From JASJBU01 sp963790775 (GTDB taxonomy: Bacteria > Pseudomonadota > Gammaproteobacteria > Chromatiales > Chromatiaceae), in the NCBI GenBank assembly GCA_963790775.1, contig CAWBPR010000001.1, positions 82,703 to 146,702 of the forward strand: a stretch of DNA of 64,000 nucleotides, in the 5' to 3' direction. A program made the position numbers and the translations under genes. The notes beneath the pieces were generated by a model. That model did no database searches. It saw nothing but the letters and a program-made list of their open reading frames with translations, and had not been told where the DNA came from. Numbering within the stretch: the stretch's first letter is position 1; each line of letters begins with the position of its first letter. Below, piece by piece: positions 25,859 to 36,316 of the stretch.

Positions 25859-27686
25859 TTAAGTTGTCGTTTCCTGACGACCGTAGAGTGAAGAGTAGAG
25901 ACCCTTCTGCGCCAGCAGTTCATCGTGTCTGCCATCCTCGACAATCTGACCGTTTTCAAATACCAATACCCTGTCGGCCTGTTTCACTGCGCTCAGGCGG
26001 TGGGCAATGATGATCGTGGTGCGATGATTGAGAAATGCCTGCAATGCGGTATGCAGTTCTCCTTCGGTGGTGGTGTCGAGTGCGGATGTGGCTTCGTCAA
26101 GAATCACAACTTTGGGATTGGTCAGAACCATTCTGGCGATGGCGAGCCGCTGTCGCTGCCCTCCAGAGAGGCGTACGCCTGAGCGCCCGATGAGGGTCTC
26201 CAGTCCGTTCGGGAGATCTTCGACGGTGGTTCTCAACTGCGCAATTTTCAGCGCCTCCCATAATTTTTCGTCAGCCACCTCACGCCCGAGGGTCAGGTTG
26301 ATTCTGACGCTGTCATTCAGCAGGGCGGGGTGCTGCAGGACTGTTGCAACGTTGTCTCTCACCACATCCATGCCAATCTGTTCGACTGAAACATCATCAA
26401 ACAGGACCTTGCCTGAATTGGCCGGATAGAGTCCGAGCAGCACCTGGACCAGGGTGGTCTTGCCGCCGCCACTGGCGCCCACGAATGCCACCTTTTCACC
26501 GGCCGGAATATGCAGCGATATCTGCTTCAGTACCTGTGGTCCGTCTCCATACGCGAAACTCAGCTGTTCAAGGCTCACGGAAACCGTCAATTTTCCCGCG
26601 AAAGGATTGATCTCGTGCGGATAGCTGGGTTCCAGGTCCACCCGCAGCATCTCATTGATTCTGCCCAGCGCCGCCTGTGCGCCCTGGTAGGCGTATTGAA
26701 TCCCGAGGACCTCCTGCACCGGCCCCATCATGAACCAGAGATAAGCGAATACGCCAAGCATTTCACCGATGGTGAGATCCGACCAGAGCACCATGAACAT
26801 ACTCACCGCACGGAAGATGTCAAAGCCGAAATAGAAAGATCACGAATGACAGCTTACTGGCCGCATCGCTCTTCCAGGTGAAGGCCGCGGAGTGGTGTCG
26901 GATATGGTCGGCTTTATCGATGATTCGATTGATGTAGTGCCGTTCACGATTGCTGGCCCGGATCTGCTGGATGGCATCCAGGGTCTCTTCCAGCGTCTCC
27001 TGAAATGCCTGAAAGGCTGAGTTCTCACGCTTCTTCAGGTGCTTTACCTTGCGACCGAAAATCATCGTGAAATAGATGACGAGCGGATTGAGAAACAGAA
27101 TGAAGAGCGCCAGTGGCCAGTTGATCCAGAGCAGCACGACAGCGGTACCAAGAATGCTGAGAATGGCGACCAGAAATTTGCTGGTCGTGACACTGACAAA
27201 GTTATCCACCGCAGCCAGGTCTGTCACCAGGTGCGAGGCGACGGTGCCGCTGCCCAGGGTTTCATAAGCGGACATGGAGATCTGTTCAAGCCTGCGGAGC
27301 AGGTCGCGGCGGATATGAAAGATCACATTCTTTGCGATGCAGGTGAACTGCCATGTCTGCCAGACACTGAGCAGCAGCGCAATCAACCTGAGAGTCAGGG
27401 TCAGCAGCAGGATTGCCAGAACATACAGCACAGGACCATGCCAGCTCTGCGGGAAGAGCGAATTTATAAAAGTAACCGCATGAGCGGGTTGATGAAGCAG
27501 GACTTCGTCCACCAGCAGTGGTATCAGCAGGGGGACAGGGACGGCTGCAATGGCGCCAAAAACGGCAATGATATTGGCGGCCAGCAGCTGGCTGCGATGC
27601 GCCAGCACCATCTGTTTCAGTTCGCTCCAGGTATATTCCTGATTACGAATCGGTGAGTCACTTGCTGACGGCTGCTCGGGCATCAC
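25859..27686 (-). CDS. ABC exporter (fused membrane and ATPase domains), single frameshift
   Basis: A half-size ABC exporter of about 608 residues once joined. The N-terminal part (27686 to about 26840) is the six-helix membrane domain; it ends prematurely at LSFVIFLFRL. The other part starts in a second frame at YFGFDIFRAVSMFMVL and carries the ATPase domain: Walker A GASGGGKTT, signature LSGGQRQRLAIA, Walker B VVILDEATSALD and the H-loop IIAHRLS. One extra T in the triplet near 26844 explains the break. Expression as two polypeptides is possible but would split the last membrane helices from the others. It follows a small secreted protein gene by seven bases on the same strand. The cargo is unknown. 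Confidence 0.85.
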
Positions 27687-27693
27687 TAGATAA

Positions 27694-28074
27694 TTATTCG
27701 TAACAGCGGTGATAGGCTTTCAAGCGACGCAGTACATTGATCCGGTGACGGGCATCGATAATACGCTTTTCATCGTAGTATTCCGCAAGGCCGGAATATC
27801 CAAGATAGCCCCAGGCTGGCGGGGCCAGCACGCCTGCCCAGATGGCTGCTCCATGAGCGGGATCGGAGTAGAAACCAGGCTTGTAGGAATAGGTCAAGGG
27901 TTCGAGGGCGGATAGCTCTGTCTCCAACTGCTCGCAGGAAAGCTCCCGATCACCCGCCTGATAGACCGGGCTTGGGGGGTGCGGATAAAGCGTCAACTCT
28001 CCTGCATGGCTGAAATTCGAAGCTGCTGCTGAGCACAACAGTATGAAAATCCATTTGATCGCAGTTGTATGCAT
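27694..28074 (-). CDS. Small secreted hypothetical protein upstream of the ABC exporter
   Basis: A 126-residue protein with a classic Sec signal peptide (cleavage likely after SHAG near residue 25). The mature part has two Cys (SCEQLE and YHRCYE) that could form a disulfide, a Pro-rich start, and a hydrophobic central stretch (GAAIWAGVLAPPAWGYLGYS) that may span or touch the membrane. I do not recognise the family. The ABC exporter gene starts seven bases after its stop, so the two are probably co-transcribed. Confidence 0.7.
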   Translation of the reverse strand: MHTTAIKWIFILLCSAAASNFSHAGELTLYPHPPSPVYQAGDRELSCEQLETELSALEPLTYSYKPGFYSDPAHGAAIWAGVLAPPAWGYLGYSGLAEYYDEKRIIDARHRINVLRRLKAYHRCYE

Positions 28075-28114
28075 TGTACGGCTCCTGACTGGCGTTTCAC
28101 ATTGATGTGGTTTC

Positions 28115-30576
28115 TCAGATCAGAACAGAATCATTGAAGTCATAGATCAGGTTGTTTTCAGGACGTTGCACGAAAAATCCTTGTACATAGTCGGTGCCGC
28201 TGCTCCACAGCAAAGCGATGCTTTTGGGGTCTTCTACCTGCGGCGCTATCACCTTTAATTTTAAAGAGTGCGCCAGGGAAATCAGCTCTTTCAGGCCCTG
28301 TTCGGGATGCCGCAGAAGCTCGGTATCCAGTTTTATATACTTGATCTTTAGATAATTAAGCACGCGTTGAGAATCAGCGGAATTGTTAACGCCTTTCAGG
28401 AGGGTGCTGATGCCTGTGTTGGCCAGCATATCAAAACACAATTTCGCGGAATTCAGGTTTTTCGTGATCTCAGACAGGCTGAATTCGAAGGTTAGGCTGT
28501 TTTTTAGCACTACACCCGTGCGATGCCTCTCACGCAGCCAGCTGAGGCGCTCCATGTTCTCAAGCAGATCGACCGACTGTGATACGAACAGATGTAACTT
28601 ATTGCCTTGGCCATGCTGCTCATTGATGATCGAGAGGGCTGAGCGGGTCGACCACTGATCGATTTTACTGATCACTCCCATCTGCTCAGCAGCAGGAATG
28701 AACTCGCCCGCCATCAGTAAGCTTCCCTCCAGGCTCTCTTAGCCTGAGGAGCGTCTGATAAAGGGCTTCATCAGACGTTGAGCCCTTGAGGGCTACAATG
28801 GGTTGGAAGAAGATTTCGAAATGCCCTTGTTCGATGGCTTTAAGGATCAGCTTCGAATGCGCCTCTTCCGATCTTTGCGTTGTGTTCTTCCTCAATTCGG
28901 CTGCTCGATATAGACCTGGTTGCCGCCGGCGTTGCGCGCCACACTGCTCGCCAGTTTCGCCCGCGAGAACAAGGTTCTGGCATCCTGCCGTGCATCTTCG
29001 ATGAGCTGGATGCCGATACTGAGAGTCACGCCAAGCGTATGGTTTTCCACGTCGAAAATCTGCTTGGCGACATCGGAGCAGAGTTTTCTGCCGAATGCTT
29101 CAAACGTCTGCCTTGAATCTCGAGTGGCGAGCAGACCGATGCTGCTGTCACCGAAACGGCTTAGCACATCATTCGGCAGCAGGGTCAGGCTGAGATGAGT
29201 GCCGATTTCGGCGAGCACTACATCCATGCCTCCGATTCCGACCTGGTTGAGGATCTCATCGGCATTATCAATTTCAAGATAGAGAACCGCCGCTGGATTT
29301 TTTTCAAAAGAGTTTCGGCTCAACAGAGCATCAACTCTTTTCAATAGATATTCACGGGTATACAGACCCGATTCATCCACATTACTGTTGAATTCACCGA
29401 GACGATTGGTGAGTTGCTGTGCACGGTGTATGCGATTGGTAACCGTAGAGATCAGATGTTTCGGTGCTATGGGCTTGGATAAGAAATCCTCGCCACCGAA
29501 ACTGAGCGCCTTGAGCTGTTTGTCCCGATCCTGTTCGCCTGAAAGAAACACGATGGGTGTGTCGACAAATTCACTCTGTTCGCGGATCACGGCTAGTGAG
29601 TTCAGTGCCGCTGGCTCCGGGCATGTATAGATCCATGAGAATGAGATCCGGTCTGAAATCGTATAACGTCTCCATGACAACAAGGGGGTCTGTGACATTC
29701 CGGCACTCGAAATTGGCTTTTTTCAGAATGGCGGAGGCAAAATCGGCCTGTGAGGGATCATCTTCTACAATCAGCACCCGATAGGCGGCATGGCTATCCG
29801 GTGCAGTGAGTTCCTGCATCCGTGCGGCAACCACGAAGGGGTCGATCGGGATTGTCCAGTAAGCCTTGGATTCGGTGCGCATGGCGGCCAGACGAATCTG
29901 CAGGTCATTGGAATTGGCGATGAAGGCCACCGGGAGCCCTGGCACACCACCACTCTGATGCCAGAGTCCCTGATGTTTTTGCGCAGGATACAGCTCTTCC
30001 AGCCAATCGGTATGGCTGACCAGGGCGCAGGGGACATTGATTCCGGCTGCCAGTCTCTCATAGAGCGTCTTGGCGTCAGGTACGGCTTCCACTTCGAAAT
30101 GATGGGATTGCAGGGTGTTGGTCAGTGCTGTCGTGGATGTTGCATCGATTCCCAGTAAGAAAATTTTTCTCTGCGCTGAATCACCAGCGAGGTCCTGCGA
30201 GCCTGCTGCGGCTTGATCCTGGCTTATCTGCAGGTCACAGGCCTGTAGGGCGGCATCTTTGAAGGCGTGGATCAAGCCATCCAGCGCCACGACCTCGTTA
30301 TGCGTCGGTTTGCTTTTGGTGTCACTGAACTTGGTCAGGTGTGACAACAGCGACTGTCCGCTGAGTTTGATCTGGATTACACCGAATTTCCCGCTCGCTT
30401 CAGTCAGGGTGTGAAGCCGCTCCTGCAGGGTGGAGAGAAATTGACTGTCCCAATCGCCCTGGACCAGTTTATGCCAGTTTTCCAATATTGCGGAGACACG
30501 CCCCGGAACCTGGTTGAGGAATGCCCGTCAGCAGTTCGGCCTTGCGGGCGTTAATGGTTGATGCATTGCCAATCAT
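28115..30576 (-). pseudogene. Degenerate REC-REC-GGDEF-EAL regulator, four frameshifts
   Basis: Joining the frames gives one protein of about 820 residues. It begins at the ATG at 30576 (MIGNASTINARKAELLTG), then has an Hpt-like helical region, a degenerate receiver, an intact receiver (VLIVEDDPSQADF, LILMDLYMPG, FLSKPI), a GGDEF domain whose motif is RFGDSSIGLL, and an EAL domain whose motif is QTLLRL. The output motifs are therefore degenerate as in FimX-like proteins, which bind c-di-GMP without turning it over. Breaks lie near 30530 (extra C), 29600 (extra A), 28897 (missing base) and 28712 (extra A). Each is a single base and no other stops occur, so either very recent decay or sequencing errors are possible. 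Confidence 0.75.
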
Positions 30577-30749
30577 GGTCTATTTGGATGTCTCAGGTCT
30601 GCAAACCCAACTTCGAGTTATTCTTGATAGTCAGCCGGAAAGCCTGCTTACTGCCAGCATGATAACGGTTTGAGCGATTATTCGGAAGTGATTGTAACAG
30701 CAAAGATTTCTTGTGTGCTCTATCAGCTTGTCAAAGACTGTATCATGCT

Positions 30750-31117
30750 TCAATTGAGGGCAGCTGGGGAGCGGCTCAAGGCGGCGCTGATAATGTACAG
30801 ATAACAGGCGATCGCTGCCGGTCCCGCCCAAATGCGAATCCGTTTGGTACGACCCCGCTTCAAGGCTATGCTGCCGATTATAATATAGCTCAGCAGGGCA
30901 ATGAATTTTGCACTCAGCCAGCCATCCAGCAAAGGATATTGCTGAATGATGCTTGCCATGCCCAGGCCACTGAGCAGCAGCATGGTATCGTTGAGATGTG
31001 GAACTGTTCTAACCCAGCCGGCTTTTTTCTGCAGATTGTCCTGCAGCATCCAGAAATAACGCAGCCAAACAGCATGCCGCTGATCACAACGGTTGTAATA
31101 TGCAGCTGTTTCAACAA
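30750..31117 (-). CDS. SirB2-family small membrane protein, single frameshift
   Basis: The N-terminal frame from the TTG at 31117 reads MLKQLHITTVVISGMLFG, and the rest (LRYFWMLQDNLQKKAGWVRT, then four more hydrophobic segments) is in another frame. One missing C near 31056 (GGCTGCG instead of GGCCTGCG) accounts for it. Joined, this is a roughly 122-residue four-helix membrane protein of the SirB/invasion-gene-expression-upregulator family, whose biochemical role is not known. It follows trmO on the same strand. Confidence 0.7.
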
Positions 31118-31135
31118 GGGATAATAGACGCGAAA

Positions 31136-31885
31136 TCACTCATGGTGGATGGGGCCGCGCTTGACTGCCTGATGAGGTTCTATCCGGGTTATCAGAATGT
31201 TGTCTGGCTCAACCCGCCATCGGATGTTGAAATCGTAGAGTCGCATGCCAAAGTTCCGGCGTGAATCATTTCCCTGCAGATAGGCGGGACGTGGATCGTT
31301 CTCCAGGATCTGCCGCACCAGGCGCCGTAAATGGTCGGCCATTGAGGTTTCCAGTTCCAAGAGAAACGCCTCTGCAGCGGCAGAATAGTTCAGCTTGACC
31401 GGCTGTGCGGGTGGTCCGGGAGCAAAACCGGCGCGGGCATCGGGAATGGCGTCAGAGTAGGGTACGTAAGGTTTGATATCCAATACCGGGGTCTGGTCCA
31501 GCAGATCGATGCCGCCGAGTGCTCAGTGTGACTTGGTCTCGATGTGCAACTCCAGAGAGTTCAGGGTACCACTGAAAGGCCAATCGGGTTGGGCCGGAAC
31601 GGGCTGCGGGATGCGAAAACGCCAACCCGTTGATTGCCCCCCAGGCGGGGTGGCCGCACGGTTGGGACTCCACTGTTCGCGGATCGCCGCATGAAAGACG
31701 AAGGTCAGCCAGAGGTGCGAGAAACCATCCAGCTCTCTGAATGCTTCAGGTCGATTGTAGGGAGGCAGTATTTCGAGCCTGCCGATCGCCTCCGGTATCA
31801 GTCCGGCTTGCCTGGGAATGCCGAACTTTTCCTTGAAGCAGGAGTGGATTATCCCGATAGGTTCGAACGCATAACTTCATGAGGG
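31136..31885 (-). pseudogene. trmO: tRNA (adenine37-N6)-methyltransferase TrmO, multiply broken
   Basis: TrmO methylates N6 of t6A37 in tRNA-Thr using SAM through a beta-barrel fold (TsaA/YaeB). The pieces are plain: EPIGIIHSCFKEKFGIPRQA, LPPYNRPEAFRELDGFSHLW, the SAM-site block VGVFASRSPFRPNPIGLSVV, and LLDQTPVLDIKPYVPYSDAI. They lie in different frames: an extra A near 31660, a missing A near 31565, then an in-frame TGA at 31523-31525, and no clean start near 31885. Because the catalytic block is preserved, the damage is recent or is a sequence artefact. The position after the SDR gene suggests an operon. Confidence 0.75.
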
Positions 31886-32599
31886 TCGGAATTGTATGAC
31901 CTCGCTTCAATGGATTCAGATTGATCTCATCGAATACCGTACCGGGATGGGCCTTGAGAACCATGGCCACGGTTTCCGCGATATCTTCAGCTGCGCAGAT
32001 GATTGGCTCGGGTCGGGACCGGGCGTGAAATTGAGCTCATCAAAAAATTCAGTGGAAACCATGCCCGGATTGATCAGGCTGACCCGTACGCCATTGCCAC
32101 TGCACTCATCCCGCAAGGATTGGGCAAATCCACGCAGTCCAAATTTACAGGCTGAATAGACAGCGCCTTTCTTACCGCCGGAGAGCGCCGCTTCGGAGCC
32201 GATAATGATCAGATCTCCAGCATTGAGCTTTTTTATGCGGGGCAGGAAGCTGCGGGCAATGAACAGGTGTTGCACCAGATTGGTGTCTACCATTTCGCGA
32301 ATCTGTTGATAGGAGAACTCCTCCAGGGAACCAAAACGACCATACCCGGCATTCAGCACCAGCCCATTCAGTTCAGGATGGGCGCGGGCAATCTCACCCA
32401 TCCTGTGCGGCAGTTTATCCAGATCAGACAGGTCCAGTTCGATGATTTCCATGCCTTCGGGTATCTCGCTCCAGGAGGAGAAATCCCGGCCTATGCCAAC
32501 GATCTCCATCCCTTCATCGATCAGTCTGCGGGAGACTGCTGCTCCAATGCCCCGGCTGGCGCCTGTTACGAGAATCTTGCGTGGTGGGTGGTTAGACAT
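31886..32599 (-). CDS. Short-chain dehydrogenase/reductase, frameshift near its C-terminus
   Basis: A classical SDR. The NAD(P) motif is TGASRGIGAAV near residues 12-22, NAG is in LVLNAGYGR, and the catalytic Ser-Tyr-Lys is in GSEAALSGGKKGAVYSACKF. The frame stays open to about 32010 (NFTPGPDP), after which the natural continuation EPIICAAEDIAETVAMVLKA lies one base away; a missing C in the CCC of GAC-CCC explains it. The exact stop cannot be fixed because the next break merges with trmO. The substrate is unknown. The ATG at 32599 overlaps the end of the phosphorylase gene by eight bases. Confidence 0.8.
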
Positions 32600-33197
32600 C
32601 TTCTCTGAGTATCCTTTGCACGAGTTGTCTGATCAGTCGGGACTGCGCCTGTATCAATCTGGTGACCATTTTAGCGTTTATCCCACTGCTTGGGTTGTCG
32701 GAATTGTCGGAAATAACCTTCAGGACATGGATCTTTTCAATTGGCGAAAACGCTGTGGCTGTCGAGACAAAGCCAGCGGCTTCCATGTCGTAGGCGGCCT
32801 TGCCGGGATAACCGGCAAGCGGTTGCGTCACTGTCTGCACGGTTCCTTGTGGACAGCCCAGTTGCTCCGGAACAGCCGTGACCCAGGTTTGTTCATCGTC
32901 CGGCGCTATCACCGACGCGGCAATCAATGCCTCTCCCAGCGGCAGTTCGACATGCCCCGCAATCCCGATATTCAACCAGGAGGGGTTGTTATTCCGATTG
33001 TGCTGATGCAGATATCGGGTCCCTGCGGCGGCGGCCTGCATGCCATGTCCTGCGAGGACCAGCAGACAATCCTGACTCCCATACAGAGGCAGGTCGCCAT
33101 CAGGCTGTAAGCGCTTCAGGTCAAGCAGCCGGTTGATGGGTTTGGCTTCGCAGGGCAGCGCCACCAGGATGTTGAGTCTGGCATCCTTCTTATTCAT
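32592..33197 (-). CDS. Nucleoside phosphorylase-family protein
   Basis: A 201-residue member of the PNP/UDP/MTA phosphorylase superfamily (PF01048). Seen: the N-terminal LNILVALPCEAKPINRLL, the glycine-rich LNIGIAGHVELPLGEALIA, and the late YDMEAAGFVSTATAF with the DMEAA substrate motif, then VLKVISDNSDN with the catalytic Asp. It is shorter than Pfs or Udp, so the substrate is uncertain; related short forms have been linked to hopanoid or futalosine metabolism. Its ATG overlaps the GT2 stop (TGATG) and its stop overlaps the SDR start, so it sits inside a tight operon. This is the one intact gene of its block. Confidence 0.75.
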   Translation of the reverse strand: MNKKDARLNILVALPCEAKPINRLLDLKRLQPDGDLPLYGSQDCLLVLAGHGMQAAAAGTRYLHQHNRNNNPSWLNIGIAGHVELPLGEALIAASVIAPDDEQTWVTAVPEQLGCPQGTVQTVTQPLAGYPGKAAYDMEAAGFVSTATAFSPIEKIHVLKVISDNSDNPSSGINAKMVTRLIQAQSRLIRQLVQRILREDV

Positions 33198-34034
33198 CAG
33201 TTGACGGGCAACAGCGGCGCATAGCGTTTTAGCAACAGCCGGTAGTCATCGGCGCGACTCGTATTGCCGCGCTTCTCTGCGCCCTGGGCCATGATCTCAG
33301 CTTTTTTCAGCAGTGTTTGCAGGGTGGCGGTGAGATCTGTTTCACTCAGCGCCCCGGAGAGAATGATCTTTTCCAGGGCCTGAATGCGGAAACGATCCAT
33401 CCCCCAATGCTTTTGTGACAACTGGTCGGTATGACCGCCATATTTGATGATCAACGGTTGTTCGATAAACAGTACCGGTTCTCTGATGCAGACCCTCAGC
33501 CAGAGGTCGTAATCCTCGCAGGCGGGAAGCGAGGTGTCGAAAAGACCCACTTCGTCAAACAGCGAGCGATGCATCACCACGGATGAAGGCGAGATCACAC
33601 ACAGTGGAAGACATTTTTGAAAGATCCGGCCACCGCTCTTGGTGTGCTTTTTCATGGCATTGACCCGCACCCCGTTGCGTATCCAGATCTCTTCCGTATG
33701 ACAGAGTCGATATCCCGGATTGGCCTGCAGCGATTGAAACTGCTGCATCAATTTATCGGGCAGCCAGGCATCATCCGAGTCGAGGAGGGCCAGCCATTCG
33801 CCTTGCGCGGCCTGAATGCCCAGATTGCGTGCGCTGCTGACACCCTGATTGGTCTGGTAGAGGTAGCGGCACTGTGGATAATCTTGCGCAATCAGTTTTC
33901 GGGTCTGATCATCGGAGCCATCGTCAATGACCAGAATCTCAGCGGCCGGCAGGCGTCTGGGCAATGACGGAATCCAGCGCCCTGGGCAGTGTATGCGCCC
34001 GGTTGAAAGTCGGTATGATAACGCTGATGTCCAT
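33197..34034 (-). CDS. Family 2 glycosyltransferase, single frameshift near the N-terminus
   Basis: A cytoplasmic GT-A enzyme that transfers a sugar from a nucleotide donor, probably for a surface polysaccharide. The first 27 codons from the ATG at 34034 (MDISVIIPTFNRAHTLPRAL) are in one frame, and the rest (LPAAEILVIDDGSDDQT, DSDDAWLPDKLMQQF, SLPACEDYDLWLR) in another; one extra C near 33966 explains it. DDGS and DSDD are the nucleotide and metal motifs. The joined length of about 279 residues is normal. It is first in an overlapping run with the phosphorylase, SDR and trmO genes. Confidence 0.82.
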
Positions 34035-34153
34035 CAGCCTAGGATACCTGCTTACACTGTCAGATCACTGGTTCCTGCCGGCAGAGACAGCGTTCGCTGG
34101 AGATGACTATCAGGCCCGGAAGTAGTCCGTTTTCCTCAGAAACCAAGACATTT

Positions 34154-36136
34154 ATGAATATTCACACTCTGCAGATCATCCTTTCACTGCTCGCGATTGC
34201 CGTGCTGATAGTCACTCTGTTCAGGCGCTTTCACCTGCCGCCGATTCTGGGTTATCTGATGGTCGGGGTGCTGGTGGGACCCTTCGGCGGCGGTCTGGTG
34301 GCTTCCAGTGAAGAGACCCGGTTTCTGGCAGAATTCGGCGTGGTGTTTCTGCTGTTTACCATCGGTCTGGAATTTTCCCTGCCACAGATGATCGCCATGA
34401 AGGGCTCGGTATTCGGTCTCGGCGGCAGCCAGGTGCTGATCACGGGCGGTCTGGCGGCGCTGCTGGCCTGGACGCTCGGGCTCGAAGTGGAAACCGCGAT
34501 CATTACCGGCAGTGTGATCGCTCTCTCTTCCACGGCAATCGTCATCAAACAGCTCGCGGAACAGGTGGAACTCAATTCAGAGCATGGAAGGCTTACGGTG
34601 AGTATACTGCTGTTCCAGGACCTGGCGGTGATACCCCTGCTGGTGGTGATCCCAATCCTTGCGGGTTCCTCTGATCAGGGCATGGCATCCCTGCTGCTCT
34701 GGGCGCTGCTCAAGGCGGCCCTGGTATTTGCACTGATCATGGCGGTCGGACATTGGCTGCTGCGCCCGCTGTTTCACGAAATCGCCGCAGCACGCTCCGC
34801 GGAGCTTTTCACCCTTACGGTGCTGCTGGTGACGCTTGCCGCGGCCTGGTTGACCCATGAGGCAGGGCTTTCGCTGGCCCTCGGCGCCTTTCTCGCCGGC
34901 ATGATGCTGGGTGAAACCGAATACCGGCATCAGATCGAGGCTGACATCCGGCCGTTTCAGGATGTTCTGCTGGGGCTCTTCTTCATCACGGTGGGGATGC
35001 GGGTGGATCTGCTGTCCCTTGCCCCCATCCTGCATTGGGTCTTGCTGCTGGCTGCAGGATTGATTCTGCTCAAAGCGGCCATCATCCTGCTGCTGGTCCG
35101 TCTGACCGGCCGCTCGATGTCCACCGCCTTCCGCTCCGGCCTGCTGCTGGCCCAGGGCGGGGAGTTCGGTTTTGTGCTGCTCGATCTCTCTCTGGAATCG
35201 GCGCTGCTGCCCGGGCCGGCGGGGCAGATCCTGTTTGCCGCGATCATTATCAGCATGGTGGCCTCACCTTTTCTGATCCGCTACAACGGTCGCTTGGCAA
35301 ACACCTTCTGCACCCTGCGCAACTTCAGTGATGAGGTGCAGATCATCAATGATCTGGCGCATGAGGCCGAGCAACTGAAACAGCACGTCATTATCTGTGG
35401 TTACGGCCGAATCGGCCAGAATCTCGGACGCCTGCTGCAGCATGAAGGCTTTCCCTTTGTGGCGCTGGATCTGGACCCTACGGTGGTGCGGGAGGCGCAT
35501 GAAGCCGGGGAGCCGGTGCATTTCGGCGACGCGGCGCGGCGTGAGATTCTGGATGCCGCCGGACTCAGCCGGGCCAGTGTGCTGGTGCTCAGTTTCGAGG
35601 ATCACCACACGGCAATGAAGATCCTGCTGCGGGTGCGCAAGGCGAGGCCTGAAATGCCGGTGCTGGTGCGTACGCATGATGACAGCCATCTCGAAACGCT
35701 GGAAGCCGCAGGGGCGACGCAGGTCATGCCGGAGGCGGTCGAGGCGAGTCTGATGATGGGTGGTCAGCTGTTATTGATGCTGAAGGTGCCAGGCTCGAGG
35801 ATCTTCAAGATCATGCGTGAGATCAGGGAGGGCCACTACAAGCTGTTGCGTGACTTCTTTCATGGCGATGAGTCGATGGATCTGGAGCACGATGAGGCGT
35901 TCCAGGAGCGCCTGCATACGGTGACCCTGCCGGAGAAGGCCTTTGCCGTCGGGCATACCATCGGCGATCTGCACCTGTGGGATTGGGATGTCAGTGTCAC
36001 TGCGGTGCGGCGCGGCGGGATTCGCGGCGAAGCGCCGCAACCCGAGACCCGTCTACAGGCCGGCGATGTGCTGGTGCTGGCTGGCACCCCGCAGCATCTG
36101 GAACATGCCGAAGGGCTGGTGTTGTATGGTCATTAG
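34154..36136 (+). CDS. Monovalent cation:proton antiporter of the KefB/KefC (CPA2) family
   Basis: A 660-residue membrane transporter. About 12-13 hydrophobic segments fill residues 1-380, including the CPA2 start HLPPILGYLMVGVLVGPFGG, FTIGLEFSLPQM and LFQDLAVIPLLVV. A RCK/TrkA-N domain follows (HVIICGYGRIGQNLGRLL, DLDPTVVREAHEAG, FGDAARREILDAAGL), and a TrkA-C domain ends the protein. KefB-type systems exchange K+ for H+ under control of ligands that bind the RCK domain. No ancillary KefF/G oxidoreductase gene is adjacent. The ATG at 34154 is preferred over 34103 because it starts the first membrane helix. It is divergent from the GT2 operon. Confidence 0.9.
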   Translation: MNIHTLQIILSLLAIAVLIVTLFRRFHLPPILGYLMVGVLVGPFGGGLVASSEETRFLAEFGVVFLLFTIGLEFSLPQMIAMKGSVFGLGGSQVLITGGLAALLAWTLGLEVETAIITGSVIALSSTAIVIKQLAEQVELNSEHGRLTVSILLFQDLAVIPLLVVIPILAGSSDQGMASLLLWALLKAALVFALIMAVGHWLLRPLFHEIAAARSAELFTLTVLLVTLAAAWLTHEAGLSLALGAFLAGMMLGETEYRHQIEADIRPFQDVLLGLFFITVGMRVDLLSLAPILHWVLLLAAGLILLKAAIILLLVRLTGRSMSTAFRSGLLLAQGGEFGFVLLDLSLESALLPGPAGQILFAAIIISMVASPFLIRYNGRLANTFCTLRNFSDEVQIINDLAHEAEQLKQHVIICGYGRIGQNLGRLLQHEGFPFVALDLDPTVVREAHEAGEPVHFGDAARREILDAAGLSRASVLVLSFEDHHTAMKILLRVRKARPEMPVLVRTHDDSHLETLEAAGATQVMPEAVEASLMMGGQLLLMLKVPGSRIFKIMREIREGHYKLLRDFFHGDESMDLEHDEAFQERLHTVTLPEKAFAVGHTIGDLHLWDWDVSVTAVRRGGIRGEAPQPETRLQAGDVLVLAGTPQHLEHAEGLVLYGH

Positions 36137-36316
36137 ATCACTCTATTGATCAGTAATCAGTCAAGTTACAGATGACCCTGCAAGGGCCGCTTGTATCTCT
36201 GCGCCAGACTTGAAAGACCAGCCATGCAGACATCCCCGGCAGGCCTGGCTAGGGCTTGCTTGCTATAGATGGCGCCTCAGTGCTGGCCCGGATAACTATT
36301 TGATGGAGTCACAGAT

